This document shows positions 47,405 through 56,108 of a stretch of 64,000 nt of DNA, in pieces (position 1 is the stretch's first letter; each line of letters opens with the position of its first letter). Position numbers and translations under genes: made by a program. The notes beneath the pieces are model-generated. The model made no database searches. It was not told the origin of the DNA and saw nothing but the letters and a program-made list of their open reading frames with translations. Where the stretch lies: contig NZ_STGL01000002.1 of the NCBI RefSeq assembly GCF_004919085.1, positions 124,001-188,000 on the forward strand, read 5' to 3'. The stretch is from Nocardioides sp. GY 10127 (lineage in GTDB: Bacteria > Actinomycetota > Actinomycetes > Propionibacteriales > Nocardioidaceae).

Positions 47405-47968
47405 ATGACCGACCAGACGACCGGGTCGCGACCCGGGGGACGCAGCAGCCGCGTGCGGGAGGCCGTGCACGCGGCTGTCGGCGAGCTGCTCGCCGAGGGG
47501 GCCGAGCGGATCACGTTCCCGGTCGTCGCCGAGCGTGCGGGCGTCAACCCGACGACCCTGTACCGCCGCTGGTCGGACGTCGACGCCCTGCTCGAGGAGG
47601 TCACCGTCGCTGCGCTCACCCGCGACGGCGAGAACCTGCCGGACGGCGGCTCGCTCTCCGAGGACCTCGCGACCTGGGCCGAGACGATCCGGCGTGACAT
47701 CAGCCGACCCGCCCGCAGCCGGTACCTCCGCGCGATGGTGGGCGCCCGGGACGGCCTGGCCGACAGCTGCCCCGTCACCGATCTCCGGGCCGAGCAGGCC
47801 GGACGGCTGCTGGCCGCCGCTGCCGGTCGGGGCGAGCCGGTGCCCACGGTCGAGCAGGTGCTCGACCACGTGGTCTCGCCGCTCTACTACCGGATCGTCT
47901 TCGGCCTCGACGTGGACGCCGCCCACGCACGACGGCTCACCGACGACGTGCTCCGGATGGCCACCTGA
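47405..47968 (+). CDS. TetR/AcrR family transcriptional regulator
   Basis: Regulator of 187 aa with HTH FPVVAERAGVNPTTLYRRWSD at about residues 38-59 and a C-terminal TetR_C-type domain. No Shine-Dalgarno sequence is visible before ATG 47405. It probably represses itself and the divergent MFS gene. Confidence 0.9.
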   Translation: MTDQTTGSRPGGRSSRVREAVHAAVGELLAEGAERITFPVVAERAGVNPTTLYRRWSDVDALLEEVTVAALTRDGENLPDGGSLSEDLATWAETIRRDISRPARSRYLRAMVGARDGLADSCPVTDLRAEQAGRLLAAAAGRGEPVPTVEQVLDHVVSPLYYRIVFGLDVDAAHARRLTDDVLRMAT

Positions 47969-47987
47969 TCTCTCGCCCCCGACGCGC

Positions 47988-48614
47988 TCACGGCTCTGCA
48001 ACAGGCCGCACCGGCTGGCGCAGGATCGTCCGCAGCCGCTCGGGGGCCGCCCGGCGCGGGTCGCCGAGATACACCTCGTGGTGCTTGCCCACCGGCCGCA
48101 GGCCGCGGCCGGGGATGACGTCGTCGTGCAGCCGGGCCAGCACCTCGGCCTCGTCGTCGTACGGGCCGACGTGCAGAGTCTGGAGGCACTCCCCCTCGGC
48201 CAGCGACGCGCACCGCAGGTCGCCGAGGCGGGGCGCCCGCTTCTTCGCGCCGACCGCCTGGACAGCGTCGTCGACGAGGGTGCCGGGCACCCAGTCCGGC
48301 ACCATCAGCATCAGCGTCCAGTCCCACCGGGTCTTGTCGCGCGCCGTGGTGAAGGCCGCCAGGTCGTCCGCCCACCACAGACCTTCGAGCGGTGGGACGA
48401 CGTAGTCGCGACCCAGGTCCTTCCTGCTGGCGAGCTTGAGCGCGTAGGCCACCGGGTACAGCGTCTCCAGCGCCTGGACGTACGCGGGCTCGACGTTCGG
48501 GTCCCCGTGCCCGTCGACCATGAGGTACCGCGTGGGCGGCACATCGATGCGCTCGAACTCCCCACGGCGCGCGCGGTACCGGGCGAGCGTCCTCTTGAAG
48601 TCGACCTTCTCCAT
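47988..48614 (-). CDS. GyrI-like small-molecule-binding protein
   Basis: Protein of 208 aa with a GyrI-like effector-binding fold (RYLMVDGHGDPN at the front, GECLQTLHVGPYDDEAEVLARLHDDV in the second half, EVYLGDPRR near the end). ATG 48612-48614 has GAGGAG upstream; the open frame further upstream is unsupported. No DNA-binding domain is attached. Some family members bind or hydrolyse toxic small molecules; role unknown here. Confidence 0.87.
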   Translation of the reverse strand: MEKVDFKRTLARYRARRGEFERIDVPPTRYLMVDGHGDPNVEPAYVQALETLYPVAYALKLASRKDLGRDYVVPPLEGLWWADDLAAFTTARDKTRWDWTLMLMVPDWVPGTLVDDAVQAVGAKKRAPRLGDLRCASLAEGECLQTLHVGPYDDEAEVLARLHDDVIPGRGLRPVGKHHEVYLGDPRRAAPERLRTILRQPVRPVAEP

Positions 48615-48813
48615 GCCGCTCCTCGACTCGTCCGCCCGCTCGGGTCCCCGGCGCGGCACCTGCCGGCGGAGTCCGGCGATTGGGCGGCAGGAGCCACCAC
48701 TGTGGCCGCTCGGCGCCACGGCACGCAACGCGCCGTCAGCCGCTGCCACCAGCCGCAGTCCAGACCGTCTCGACGAACGACAACTTCTGCGGGGAACGCG
48801 GCATCCAAGCGAC

Positions 48814-48942
48814 GTGCGAGTGAGGCGTGGAGCGACTGTCCTGGTGATGGCGTGCGTGGTCGCGACAGGGTGTTCCACCACGCAGGGAGGCGCAGGCGCT
48901 GCAGCGCGCAGAACGCCGCCAGCAGTTGAGGTGGCAGCGTGA
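48814..48942 (+). CDS. Possible small or truncated lipoprotein
   Basis: In the 400-base gap 48615-49014 a GTG-initiated frame of 42 aa encodes a basic start, a hydrophobic helix and a lipobox-like VATGC at about residues 18-22, then stops soon after. It could be a tiny lipoprotein or the remains of a larger one. The ribosome site is weak. The rest of the gap shows nothing I can identify. Confidence 0.25.
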   Translation: MRVRRGATVLVMACVVATGCSTTQGGAGAAARRTPPAVEVAA

Positions 48943-49014
48943 TGGCAGTACGGCACCCAGAGCTGCCTCGCCGCGACTCTGCACTGGTTCGACACCCTCC
49001 AGCAGCACAGCTGC

Positions 49015-49764
49015 TTAGTTGTCCCAGTAGAACTGGTAGGGGTAAACCGCGACGTAACGTCCCCCGTCGCTGGTGGCGTAGTGGAGGTTGATGGCGTTGT
49101 TCTTGCTCTCCTTCGCCCCGTTGACCTCCTCGTCAGGGGCCGGCCCGATCCGGAACGCGAGGATGACGCGGGCCGGGTCGGAAGTCGGCGTGAGGTCAGT
49201 GCCCGTTCCGCCGTCGGTCCCCGGCAGGCAGTAGTCGGAGGCGTCGGGCCAACGGTCGAACCTCGACGTGGGACGAGTAATGGCCTTCCGTATGTCGGCC
49301 GGTGCCAGGCGGACGCCGGCCACGGTCAGCGGGGACGCGCCCTTCTCGGTGACGAACTCGACGGAGAGGACCGCGACTGGTTCGGCGCCCTGGTTGGTGA
49401 CCGGGATGACCGCTACCTGCTGCAGGGGGTCTCCCGGTTGGGTGCGCATTCCGACGCCGAGGACGCGGCTGCCCGCGTCCTGCAGCGGCCCTCCCTGGTG
49501 TTCGTCGCCGGCAGGTTCGGTGAACTGCGCGCAGCTGGTTCCCTCGAACTTCCGCTGCCACGCGGTCAGTTCCTGACTCGTCGCCGGACCTGTCGTGGGC
49601 GCAGGCTCCGTGCTGCCGCTGTCACAGGCGACGAGCAGGACGGCAGCGAGTGCCGCGGCGAGGAGGGCGGGAACTCTCCTCGCCGCGGCCTGACCGGCCG
49701 GCCGGGCGCTTCGGGACTCGGGGGCTTGACGACCGCCCGGGCGCGTCGACGCGGGGTTGGGCAC
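49015..49764 (-). CDS. Lipoprotein of unknown function
   Basis: Protein of 249 aa. The start GTG 49762-49764 follows AAAGGA. A basic N-terminus leads to a lipoprotein signal (PALLAAALAAVLLVAC, Cys47) and a mature domain with KFEGTSCAQFTEP and a C-terminal GGRYVAVYPYQFYWDN. It begins two bases after the stop of the secreted-protein gene upstream, so the two form a unit. No family recognised. Confidence 0.8.
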   Translation of the reverse strand: MPNPASTRPGGRQAPESRSARPAGQAAARRVPALLAAALAAVLLVACDSGSTEPAPTTGPATSQELTAWQRKFEGTSCAQFTEPAGDEHQGGPLQDAGSRVLGVGMRTQPGDPLQQVAVIPVTNQGAEPVAVLSVEFVTEKGASPLTVAGVRLAPADIRKAITRPTSRFDRWPDASDYCLPGTDGGTGTDLTPTSDPARVILAFRIGPAPDEEVNGAKESKNNAINLHYATSDGGRYVAVYPYQFYWDN

Positions 49765-49766
49765 GT

Positions 49767-51026
49767 TCAGTCCTTTCGGCAGGTGACGACGTCGGTGCCG
49801 CCGTCGGAGCGGCATCCGCTGCCGGTGGTCTTGTCGCGCAGGTTCAGGTAGAGCGCAGAACTGTTCTTGACCAGGTCAGCGTTTCCACCGATGCAGTAGC
49901 GGTGCCGCTTCTTGGTCTTGTCGAGGACGAGCTTGACGTATGTGTCGGAGCCGTAGGTGACCGAGACCTTCAGGCTGCTTCCGCCGGCGCCGGCGGAGAC
50001 CGCGTTGTTGTACTCGACGCCGTCGGTGGTGATGAACTCCCGCTGGCTGCGGTTGCCGAAGTACCAGCCTCCGTCGCTGTCGGCGAAGCAGCCCTTGAAC
50101 GTGGCCGCCTTTGTGGTGACCTCGCCAGTCCAGTCTCCGGAGGACTCCGGGAGGCAGCCAACGCCGAATCCGCCGGCGTAGGGGTTGTAGGACGGGCAGG
50201 TGTAGGTGTTGGTGACTTCGATCTGTGGGTGAACGGTGACCGCTCGGTCCCGCTTTTTCGCGGTCGGGTTGAGCTCCCTGAGACTTCCGAATCCGGTCTC
50301 CCCGCTGAGGGAGACCTCACCCGCGATGGATACCGTGTCGCCGGGGGCGCCGACAGTGGCTTCGAGGGTCGCTTTCGACTTGGCGCCGAAGTAGTACTGC
50401 GCGGTCATGTGCGGCACGGCCTGGACGAACATGACGCCGGGGTTGACAAGGGACGAGTGCCCGATGGGGTCGCCGGTGGCGACGCCGCGGCCGGCGGTGC
50501 GGCTGGCGCTGGCGTACGTCCGCACAGGCACGAACTTTCCCCCGACCGTCGTCGCTGCCCTTCCGACCGGCGTGGTGATGGTGCGGACGTAGGTGGTCCC
50601 GTCGCCCTTGCGGGCGAGGATGTCGATGTTGAGGTGCCCGTTGTGCCCCGCGGCGTACGTCTTGAGGGTCTTGGTACGGCAGAAGCTGCCGGAGTAGAAG
50701 CCCTTCTTGTTCGAGCGGAATCCGCCGAGGACCGTGCCGTCCTTGTGGAGCATCATCAGGACTCGGTGCTTCTTGAGCTTGGTCCCGCCGCGGCGGCGGG
50801 CGACGCCTTCGACGGTGATCTTGTTGTCGGCGCAGCCGCGCATGGCGGTCTCCGGGGAGGTGGTCAGGTCGGCGGCGGCCGGCGTGGTCTCTGCTGCGGC
50901 GGCGGAGCCAGCCCCGGTCAGGGCTGTGAGGGCTAGGGCGCCGCCTAGGGCGGCTGCCGCAAGTCGGCGGCACGCGGCCGAGTGGCGAACTGGGGCTGGC
51001 GCCGGAGGCGCAGTGGTGTGAGGCAT
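49767..51026 (-). CDS. Secreted protein of unknown function
   Basis: Protein of 419 aa with a Sec signal peptide (helix about 20-40, Ala-rich cleavage region near 44). The mature part is rich in Thr, Gly, Ser and Lys with about nine Cys, basic segments (RRRGGTKLKKHRV, NPTAKKRDRAVTV) and predicted beta structure; no catalytic motif recognised. It may be cell-wall associated. It is followed immediately by a lipoprotein gene. The upstream stretch 51027-51371 shows no convincing gene, only a short TTG-initiated frame at 51074-51274. Confidence 0.75.
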   Translation of the reverse strand: MPHTTAPPAPAPVRHSAACRRLAAAALGGALALTALTGAGSAAAAETTPAAADLTTSPETAMRGCADNKITVEGVARRRGGTKLKKHRVLMMLHKDGTVLGGFRSNKKGFYSGSFCRTKTLKTYAAGHNGHLNIDILARKGDGTTYVRTITTPVGRAATTVGGKFVPVRTYASASRTAGRGVATGDPIGHSSLVNPGVMFVQAVPHMTAQYYFGAKSKATLEATVGAPGDTVSIAGEVSLSGETGFGSLRELNPTAKKRDRAVTVHPQIEVTNTYTCPSYNPYAGGFGVGCLPESSGDWTGEVTTKAATFKGCFADSDGGWYFGNRSQREFITTDGVEYNNAVSAGAGGSSLKVSVTYGSDTYVKLVLDKTKKRHRYCIGGNADLVKNSSALYLNLRDKTTGSGCRSDGGTDVVTCRKD

Positions 51027-51371
51027 GGTGTTCTTTCCCGAGATGTTCCCCCACTCTTTCCGTCAGGTCTGCCTTGAAGCGTCGCTCTGCGGGGCTGGAG
51101 GAAGCCGACACCTTACGGGACCGGCGACCTCTCCGGGCAGCGGTCGGCCAGCGCCTTGAGGGGGCCCCTGATCGTTCAGCAGCCCCCTCCGTCGAAACCC
51201 GCTCTGAAGCCGAAGCGATGCAGCGGCTCACCGAAGCGCTCGTCGAGCTCACCCGGCGAGCCGACGACGGGTAGGGGCCTCGCATCACGAAGACCGACGC
51301 GAGGGACACCGCGCCGGTAGCGCTGCGCTCCCGCGCGCCGATCATGCGTGTCGATCCGGTTGGGAAACCGC
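51027..51371. other. Gene-poor stretch between secreted-protein gene and phage remnant
   Basis: About 345 bases containing presumed promoter sequences of the minus-strand secreted-protein gene. A 66-codon TTG frame (51074-51274, plus) has a charged helical end but no ribosome site or similarity I can name. I see no repeats or RNA signatures. Confidence 0.4.
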
Positions 51372-51905
51372 CTACATGTAGACCATCGGCGGGGGCGGCG
51401 GCAGCTTGACGTCGCAGATGTCGGACCACTGATCGCCGTCGTGGTTCGTCGTCAGCTCAATCTTCGCGACGCCACCGCTCGGCGGCTGCGGCGTATGTAC
51501 GCGCAGCTCGACGTCGATGCCGCGCCGCACCGTGCCGACTTCGGCCGTGTCTCCACCGTTCGGCGAGGCTTCCTGACTGTCGACGAACGTGAGCCTGTCG
51601 TCGAGGGAACGGATCGTGACGTGCTCGACCGTCTCTGGGGCGACGAGCTCGACGACGAGCCGACGCGGCCCTGTCTCGCCGTTCCGACGCCTCGCAAGCC
51701 CGGCGCTCCACTGCGGGCGGCGCTCTTCACGATGACGCGCTGCCTCGACCCGTGTCATCTGCTCGTCAGCGTGCGCCGACCGTGAGGCAGCGTCTGCCGC
51801 CTGCTCGGCGGCATCGGCAGATCGGCGGGCTTGCACCCACGCGAGCACCGACACGATCAGGGCGAGCACCGCGATCGTGCTGACGACGACATCAGATGCG
51901 TTCAC
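51372..51905 (-). CDS. Small membrane-anchored protein, unknown
   Basis: Protein of 177 aa starting at GTG 51903-51905 with GGGAGG upstream. One N-terminal helix (SDVVVSTIAVLALIVSVLAW), then a charged coiled-coil-like segment, and a C-terminal beta-rich region ending in PPPPPM. Such short anchored proteins are common in actinobacterial islands. Its start region lies back to back with a small zinc-finger gene. Confidence 0.6.
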   Translation of the reverse strand: MNASDVVVSTIAVLALIVSVLAWVQARRSADAAEQAADAASRSAHADEQMTRVEAARHREERRPQWSAGLARRRNGETGPRRLVVELVAPETVEHVTIRSLDDRLTFVDSQEASPNGGDTAEVGTVRRGIDVELRVHTPQPPSGGVAKIELTTNHDGDQWSDICDVKLPPPPPMVYM

Positions 51906-51942
51906 GGCGCGCAGCCTCCCACGTAGCGGCGACACTGGACCC

Positions 51943-52131
51943 ATGACGTGCCCGACGTGTCGCGGCCCGCTTCCCGTGCCAGCCCGCACGGGTCGTCCTC
52001 GCACGTACTGCAGCGAGCACTGCCGCCGCGTCGCCGAGTTCGCCCGTCGCCGTGCTCGCCGTGCCGAGCAGCGCACGGCGTGGCTCGCACAGTGGGGCGA
52101 GCTCTTCGAGCTCAGTCAGCCTCGTGCGTGA
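51943..52131 (+). CDS. Small zinc-finger protein
   Basis: Protein of 62 aa with CPTC and YCSEHCR metal-binding pairs followed by a basic helix (RRVAEFARRRARRAEQR). Proteins with this pattern are common, small and uncharacterised in actinobacteria and their phages. The stop overlaps a possible downstream start by GTGA (52128-52131). Only a weak ribosome site. Confidence 0.6.
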   Translation: MTCPTCRGPLPVPARTGRPRTYCSEHCRRVAEFARRRARRAEQRTAWLAQWGELFELSQPRA

Positions 52132-52262
52132 CGTCCGATCGGCGTAGCGTGGGCTGCGTCGACGACGTGAAGTTGCGGCGACGTGAAGGCCGACGACCCC
52201 GCCCCTGGGGGAAGGCCGACGAACTGAGCGACGAGGAACTGAGTCACCAGCGGCCACGCTGA
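52128..52262 (+). CDS. Possible small phage-type ORF
   Basis: A 44-codon frame beginning with GTG at 52128 overlaps the previous stop by four bases. The C-terminal part (GKADELSDEELSHQ) looks protein-like, the middle is Arg-rich. No family recognised; coding status uncertain. Confidence 0.3.
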   Translation: MTSDRRSVGCVDDVKLRRREGRRPRPWGKADELSDEELSHQRPR

Positions 52263-52352
52263 CGAGTCCGCTCGCTGAGCCAGCTCGCAGAACCGCCTCT
52301 GCTCCGATCCCGACTCTGCGCGCCCACCGCGCGCGACAGGAGCTGCATCCTC

Positions 52353-53457
52353 ATGCCTCTCACGCTCGAAGAGCGGCGTAGCGCCGAGCTCACCGCCGCA
52401 CAGCAGATCATCGACACCGGCAAGCGCGCCGGTCGTCCCCTCACGGCCACGGAACGGAAGAGCGCGCAGCAGCACATCGACGCCGCCGCGCAGCTGCGTG
52501 TCCAGCTCGACGACATCGCCGAAGACGAGCAGCTGCGTCGTGCGCTCGGCAAAGCCCTCGGCGGTGACCAGCTTGCCGACCCGGCCCAGCTGGGGCGCTT
52601 CTCCGCGAAGAGCGCGGCCCGGCAGCTTGCCGATCAGCTGCTCCCTGTCGGCCAGAAGGCGATCGCCCCCAGCGGGTCCGCCGTCGCCCCAGCCGGGCTG
52701 ACGATCCCTGAGCCGATCCCGCTCGACCGCCCGGCGAACGGGCTGCTGTCCGTGATCGACTCGAAGCAGGTGACCGAGCCGCCGAGCGTGTCCTAAATGC
52801 AGCAGGCGACACGCGGCGACGCTGCTGCTGTCGTCGCGTCCGGCGCTGAGAAGCCTGTCAGCGGCTCGACGCTGAAGCGGATCGACACTGTGCTGAGCGT
52901 CGTCGCCGTTCTTTCGTCCAGTGTGGGTCGCGGACGAGCTGACCGGCGACGTGGATCGTGCGATCGAAGCGCTGATCGTCTCGACGCTTGCCGCCACCAG
53001 CGGTGTGCAGACGCAGGCGTTCAGCAGCGACATCGCTGAGACGATCAGGAAGTCGATCACGAAGACGCAGATCGCCGGGTCGTCTGATCCGATCGTCGTG
53101 ATGCACCCGTCCGACTACGAGGCTCTGTGCCTGCTTCGTAGCGCCGGGACGGAGAAGACGTTCATCGCCACGTCGGCAGTCACGCAGGCCGTGCCGGGTG
53201 GGGCTGTGAGCCTGCCTGTGGGTGCGTCCGCTCAGCTGTCGTGGGGTGCGCCGATCTGTCTGAGCGTCGCCGCGACTGCTGGGACTGCGTGGGTGCTCGC
53301 TCGTGATGCGCTGCAGCTCTTCGTCGACGGCGCTGTGCTCGTCGACTGGTCCGAGGCTGCCGGGTTCACGCGCAACGAAGTCACCGGGCGAGCAGAGACG
53401 CGGGTGCTGCCTGCCGTGCTTCGGCCGTTCTCCTGTGTGAAGACGACGCTGGCCTGA
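52353..53457 (+). pseudogene. HK97-type phage major capsid protein, disrupted
   Basis: Capsid gene read in pieces. ATG 52353 follows AGGAG. The N-terminal helical part (about 147 codons) ends at an in-frame TAA (52794-52796) exactly where related capsids have Tyr before a (M/L)RQ-type motif; the frame then continues with MQQATRGDAAAVVASGAEKP. Near 52917 the frame shifts: WVADELTGDVDRAIEALIVS onward is in another frame to 53457, including SDPIVVMHPSDYEAL and a closing GFTRNEVTGRAE. The segment usually following the IVS region is short, suggesting a small deletion. One nonsense mutation and one frameshift make it a pseudogene unless the sequence is in error. Confidence 0.8.
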
Positions 53458-53602
53458 GCTGGCTCGTCGCGGCGTCAACGTCACGCGGCCGTGTGCCCTC
53501 TTCGATGTCCAGCACGGCTCGCGATCGAAGCTCGACAACCCGGCTGCGACGTCATCCCTTGTCGCGCCGACGAGCTGCGCCGCACGAGCACCCCATGCCG
53601 CG

Positions 53603-53634
53603 CCTCGCAGGCCGCACTCTCACAGCCTGCGAGG
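53603..53634. terminator. Hairpin between capsid remnant and convergent gene
   Basis: A 10-bp inverted repeat (53603-53612 with 53625-53634) with a 12-base loop lies between the capsid remnant and the convergent 53723-54376 gene. Likely a shared terminator. The rest of 53458-53722 shows no gene. Confidence 0.5.
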
Positions 53635-53722
53635 TGGCCCAATGTCCCTCGGCACGCCGACGAGCTGGGGAACCCGCCAGATCGGCTCGGGTGAGCCTTG
53701 TCGGGTACGCGCGACAGCTGCG

Positions 53723-54376
53723 TCACCCATCGTCTGCGAGGCGAGCGAGCAGATGGAGCTGAAGGTTCGGAGGCATGTCCATGAGCCACTGCGCCGAGTC
53801 ACGTGGCGGGAGCTCTGGACCGAGCCGACTCGCCCTCTCCCGGACGCGAAGCTCGACGCTCGACACCCACTCGACGACATCGGCGAGCGAGACGTCCTCG
53901 ATCCAGACGCGCTTGCCGTCGAAGCGGAGTCGGCCCGGCGCGATGTCGGGAATCGACTCGCGAAGTTCTGTTGCCGATCGCCCCGTCGGGTCTTCCCAGT
54001 GCTCTTCGATGTTGCGCAGCAGCGTCAGCGTGCTCTCGTGGCCGAAGCTCGGCAGGCCGTCGTCCGGCAGTCGACTCGCGCACTTGATGACCTGCGCGAC
54101 GGCGAGCAGCAGGAAGTACTTGTCTGCGTGCGCTGTGTTCAGAGCCCGTGGCGTCAGCTCGCGACTCGCCTCGTCGACGAAGCCCTGCCACTCCGCAGGC
54201 GATCCCTGCTCGACGTGCTGCTCACGGATGCGCTCGTCACGAGCTGCGGCGAACAGGTGCTCTGTGGAGTCCCAGAGTCGCTTCGTCTGCAGATAGACGA
54301 CGTCAGCCCACGTCACGAGGGCAGCCCTGATGGTCTGCTCGTTGAGCTGCGCCGGTACGCCATCGCCGCGCATCAC
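53723..54376 (-). CDS. Hypothetical protein
   Basis: Protein of 217 aa, mostly helical and rich in charged residues, with no signal peptide or membrane helix (for example HADKYFLLLAVAQVIKCASR). No family recognised. The first codon is GTG 54374-54376; ATG 54371-54373 directly after is equally likely. It lies between a phage remnant and tRNA-Val, so it may belong to the same acquired element. It lacks integrase motifs. Confidence 0.55.
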   Translation of the reverse strand: MMRGDGVPAQLNEQTIRAALVTWADVVYLQTKRLWDSTEHLFAAARDERIREQHVEQGSPAEWQGFVDEASRELTPRALNTAHADKYFLLLAVAQVIKCASRLPDDGLPSFGHESTLTLLRNIEEHWEDPTGRSATELRESIPDIAPGRLRFDGKRVWIEDVSLADVVEWVSSVELRVRERASRLGPELPPRDSAQWLMDMPPNLQLHLLARLADDG

Positions 54377-54521
54377 GCTCTCAGCCTCTCAGGCGTCGAG
54401 CCGGACGGGGTGCGATTGCGCGTGCGATAGGCGTGCTACGCACGAAGTCGCTATCGCACAGTTATGGCACAGAAGCCGCCCTCCCGATCGGGAAAGCGGC
54501 TCTGACCTGCGCAAACACGGG

Positions 54522-54593
54522 TGGGCGATACTGGGTTCGAACCAGTGACCTCTTCGGTGTGAACGAAGCGCGCTACCACTGCGCCAATCGCCC
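54522..54593 (-). tRNA. tRNA-Val (CAC)
   Basis: 72 bases. Acceptor GGGCGAT pairs with ATCGCCC; anticodon loop TTCACAC gives CAC; T-arm GGTTCGAACC. CCA is not encoded. The left (3') side borders the phage-remnant region, a typical integration position, although I found no duplicated tRNA end. Confidence 0.95.
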
Positions 54594-54680
54594 GTGCCGC
54601 ACCTCTCGGTGCGGACGAGACTGTAGCCCTACCCGGGTGGGCACACCAAAATCGGGGCCCCCAGACCCGTCACACGCCCG

Positions 54681-55499
54681 TCAGAGGCCGACCATCTCGG
54701 GCTCGCGCCGGGCCCAGGTCTCGGCGGCCGCCCGCGTGACCGGCCCGACCTCGAGCTCCCGGGAGCCCCACCGCGTGACGGCCTGGACGTCGCGGGTGGT
54801 GGACACCAGGAAGACCTCGTCGGCCGCCTCGGCGACCCCGATCGGCTCGTCGACCTCGCGACCGCCGCACCACTCCAGCACCAGGGCACGCGTGACGCCG
54901 GCGAGGCAACCGCTCGCCAGCGACGGGGTCCGCAGCTCGCCGTCCACGACGTAGAAGACGTTGGACCCGGTGCCCTCGCACAGGTGCCCGGCCGTGTTGG
55001 CCAGCACGGCCTCGGTGGCGCCGCGCTCGCGGGCGTACGCGAGCGCAATGACGTTCTCGGCGTAGGACGTGGTCTTGAGGCCGGCGGTGGCGCCGCGCTC
55101 GTTGCGGGTCCAGGGCACGGTCACCACGGACGTCTCGGGCTTCCCCGCCGCCATGGGCACGGCGACCACGGCCACCGACTGCGGCCCGTCGCTGCGACCC
55201 GAGCCCAGCGGGCCAGGACCGTCCGTCACCGTGATCCGCAGGCGACCGAGCGGGAGGTGCTCGGCGGCGAGGACGTCGGCGACACCCTTCTCCACGGCGG
55301 CCCGGTCGACGGTGCCCAGGCCGAGGCCTACGGCGCTGCGCTCGAGGCGGTCGAGGTGGAGACCCAGGGCGAACGGACGACCGTCGACCACCTTCACGGC
55401 CTCGAAGACCCCGTCCCCCACGGTGAACCCGTGGTCGGAGAGCCGGACGACCGGCTGCTCGGGGTCGGTCAGGAGCTGTCCGTCGAACCAGGCGCGCAT
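54681..55499 (-). CDS. Aminotransferase class IV (aminodeoxychorismate lyase-like)
   Basis: Fold-type IV PLP enzyme of 272 aa. The PLP lysine lies in GLKTTSYAENV, with phosphate-binding EGTGSNVFYV and C-terminal FLVSTTRDVQAV. It may be aminodeoxychorismate lyase (PabC, folate synthesis) or a branched-chain/D-amino-acid transaminase; sequence alone does not decide. Start ATG 55497-55499 (MRAWFDGQL); an upstream in-frame start would add 25 residues. Confidence 0.88.
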   Translation of the reverse strand: MRAWFDGQLLTDPEQPVVRLSDHGFTVGDGVFEAVKVVDGRPFALGLHLDRLERSAVGLGLGTVDRAAVEKGVADVLAAEHLPLGRLRITVTDGPGPLGSGRSDGPQSVAVVAVPMAAGKPETSVVTVPWTRNERGATAGLKTTSYAENVIALAYARERGATEAVLANTAGHLCEGTGSNVFYVVDGELRTPSLASGCLAGVTRALVLEWCGGREVDEPIGVAEAADEVFLVSTTRDVQAVTRWGSRELEVGPVTRAAAETWARREPEMVGL

Positions 55500-55659
55500 G
55501 ACGCGCACTCTAGGACGAGGCCCAAGCATCCCCTCTGACCTGGGCGGACACACGCCGGAACACCTCCGCGCCACGCGCCCGACACCCCCGATTTGGCGCG
55601 GTCTGGGCCCTGGGCTAATGTTCTCGACGTCGCAAGGGGCACCGCCCCGAAGCAGACAA

Positions 55660-55732
55660 GCGGACGTAGCTCAGTTGGTAGAGCGCAACCTTGCCAAGGT
55701 TGAGGTCGCGAGTTCGAGCCTCGTCGTCCGCT
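55660..55732 (+). tRNA. tRNA-Gly (GCC)
   Basis: 73 bases with acceptor GCGGACG/CGTCCGC, anticodon loop TTGCCAA (GCC), T-arm GAGTTCGAGCC and discriminator T. CCA is not encoded. Identical copy at 56109-56181. First of three tRNAs in a row. Confidence 0.97.
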
Positions 55733-55764
55733 CTGAGAGGTCGCTTACAGGCCAGGCCTCCAAT

Positions 55765-55835
55765 GGTGGGTTGGCCGAGAGGCGAGGCAACGGACTGCAA
55801 ATCCGTGTACACGGGTTCAAATCCCGTACCCACCT
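55765..55835 (+). tRNA. tRNA-Cys (GCA)
   Basis: 71 bases with acceptor GGTGGGT/ACCCACC, anticodon loop CTGCAAA (GCA) and T-arm GGGTTCAAATCCC. Discriminator T. 32 bases after tRNA-Gly. Confidence 0.96.
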
Positions 55836-55861
55836 CGTAGAGTAGACAACTCAACAACTAG

Positions 55862-55933
55862 GACGATTGGCGCAGCGGTAGCGCGCTTCCTTGACACGGA
55901 AGAGGTCACTGGTTCAAACCCAGTATCGTCCAC
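55862..55933 (+). tRNA. tRNA-Val (GAC)
   Basis: 72 bases with acceptor GGACGAT/ATCGTCC, anticodon loop TTGACAC (GAC) and T-arm TGGTTCAAACCCA. It resembles the tRNA-Val(CAC) at 54522-54593 over most of its length. Followed directly by a terminator. Confidence 0.97.
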
Positions 55934-55938
55934 AGGAA

Positions 55939-55971
55939 AGAACCCCCAGCCGGTCCGGCTGGGGGTTCTTG
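55939..55971 (+). terminator. Terminator of the Gly-Cys-Val tRNA cluster
   Basis: A 14-bp stem (55939-55952 with 55958-55971) begins six bases after tRNA-Val; the right arm ends in GGGGGTTCTT, giving a short T-rich tail. Confidence 0.85.
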
Positions 55972-56108
55972 CGTTCCCCGGCCCCCGTCGGCGGACCGGT
56001 GACCGAGTGGCATCGGCCCAGATCAGAGGGGGTGCGACCCCGTTTTGGGCGGTCCGGCCGACGTCCGCTACGGTTCTCGTCGTCGCCAGGGCGCAGCCCG
56101 GGAGACCT

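Noticed and set aside
49015..51026. Two-gene toxin/immunity pair
   Set aside because: Order and size would allow it, but I see no toxin motif and no immunity-type features, so I list them only as unknown secreted proteins.
51074..51274. 66-codon TTG-initiated plus-strand frame
   Set aside because: No ribosome site and no recognisable similarity; TTG start in a gene-poor stretch is not enough.
52353..53457. Encapsulin instead of phage capsid
   Set aside because: Encapsulins share the HK97 fold, but the helical N-terminal delta-like region and the neighbouring small phage-type genes fit a phage capsid, and no cargo gene is present.
54377..54521. Attachment site of the phage remnant at the tRNA-Val 3' end
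   Set aside because: I looked for a second copy of the tRNA end (GGGCGATACTGGG) in 44-54 kb and found none, and no integrase is visible.
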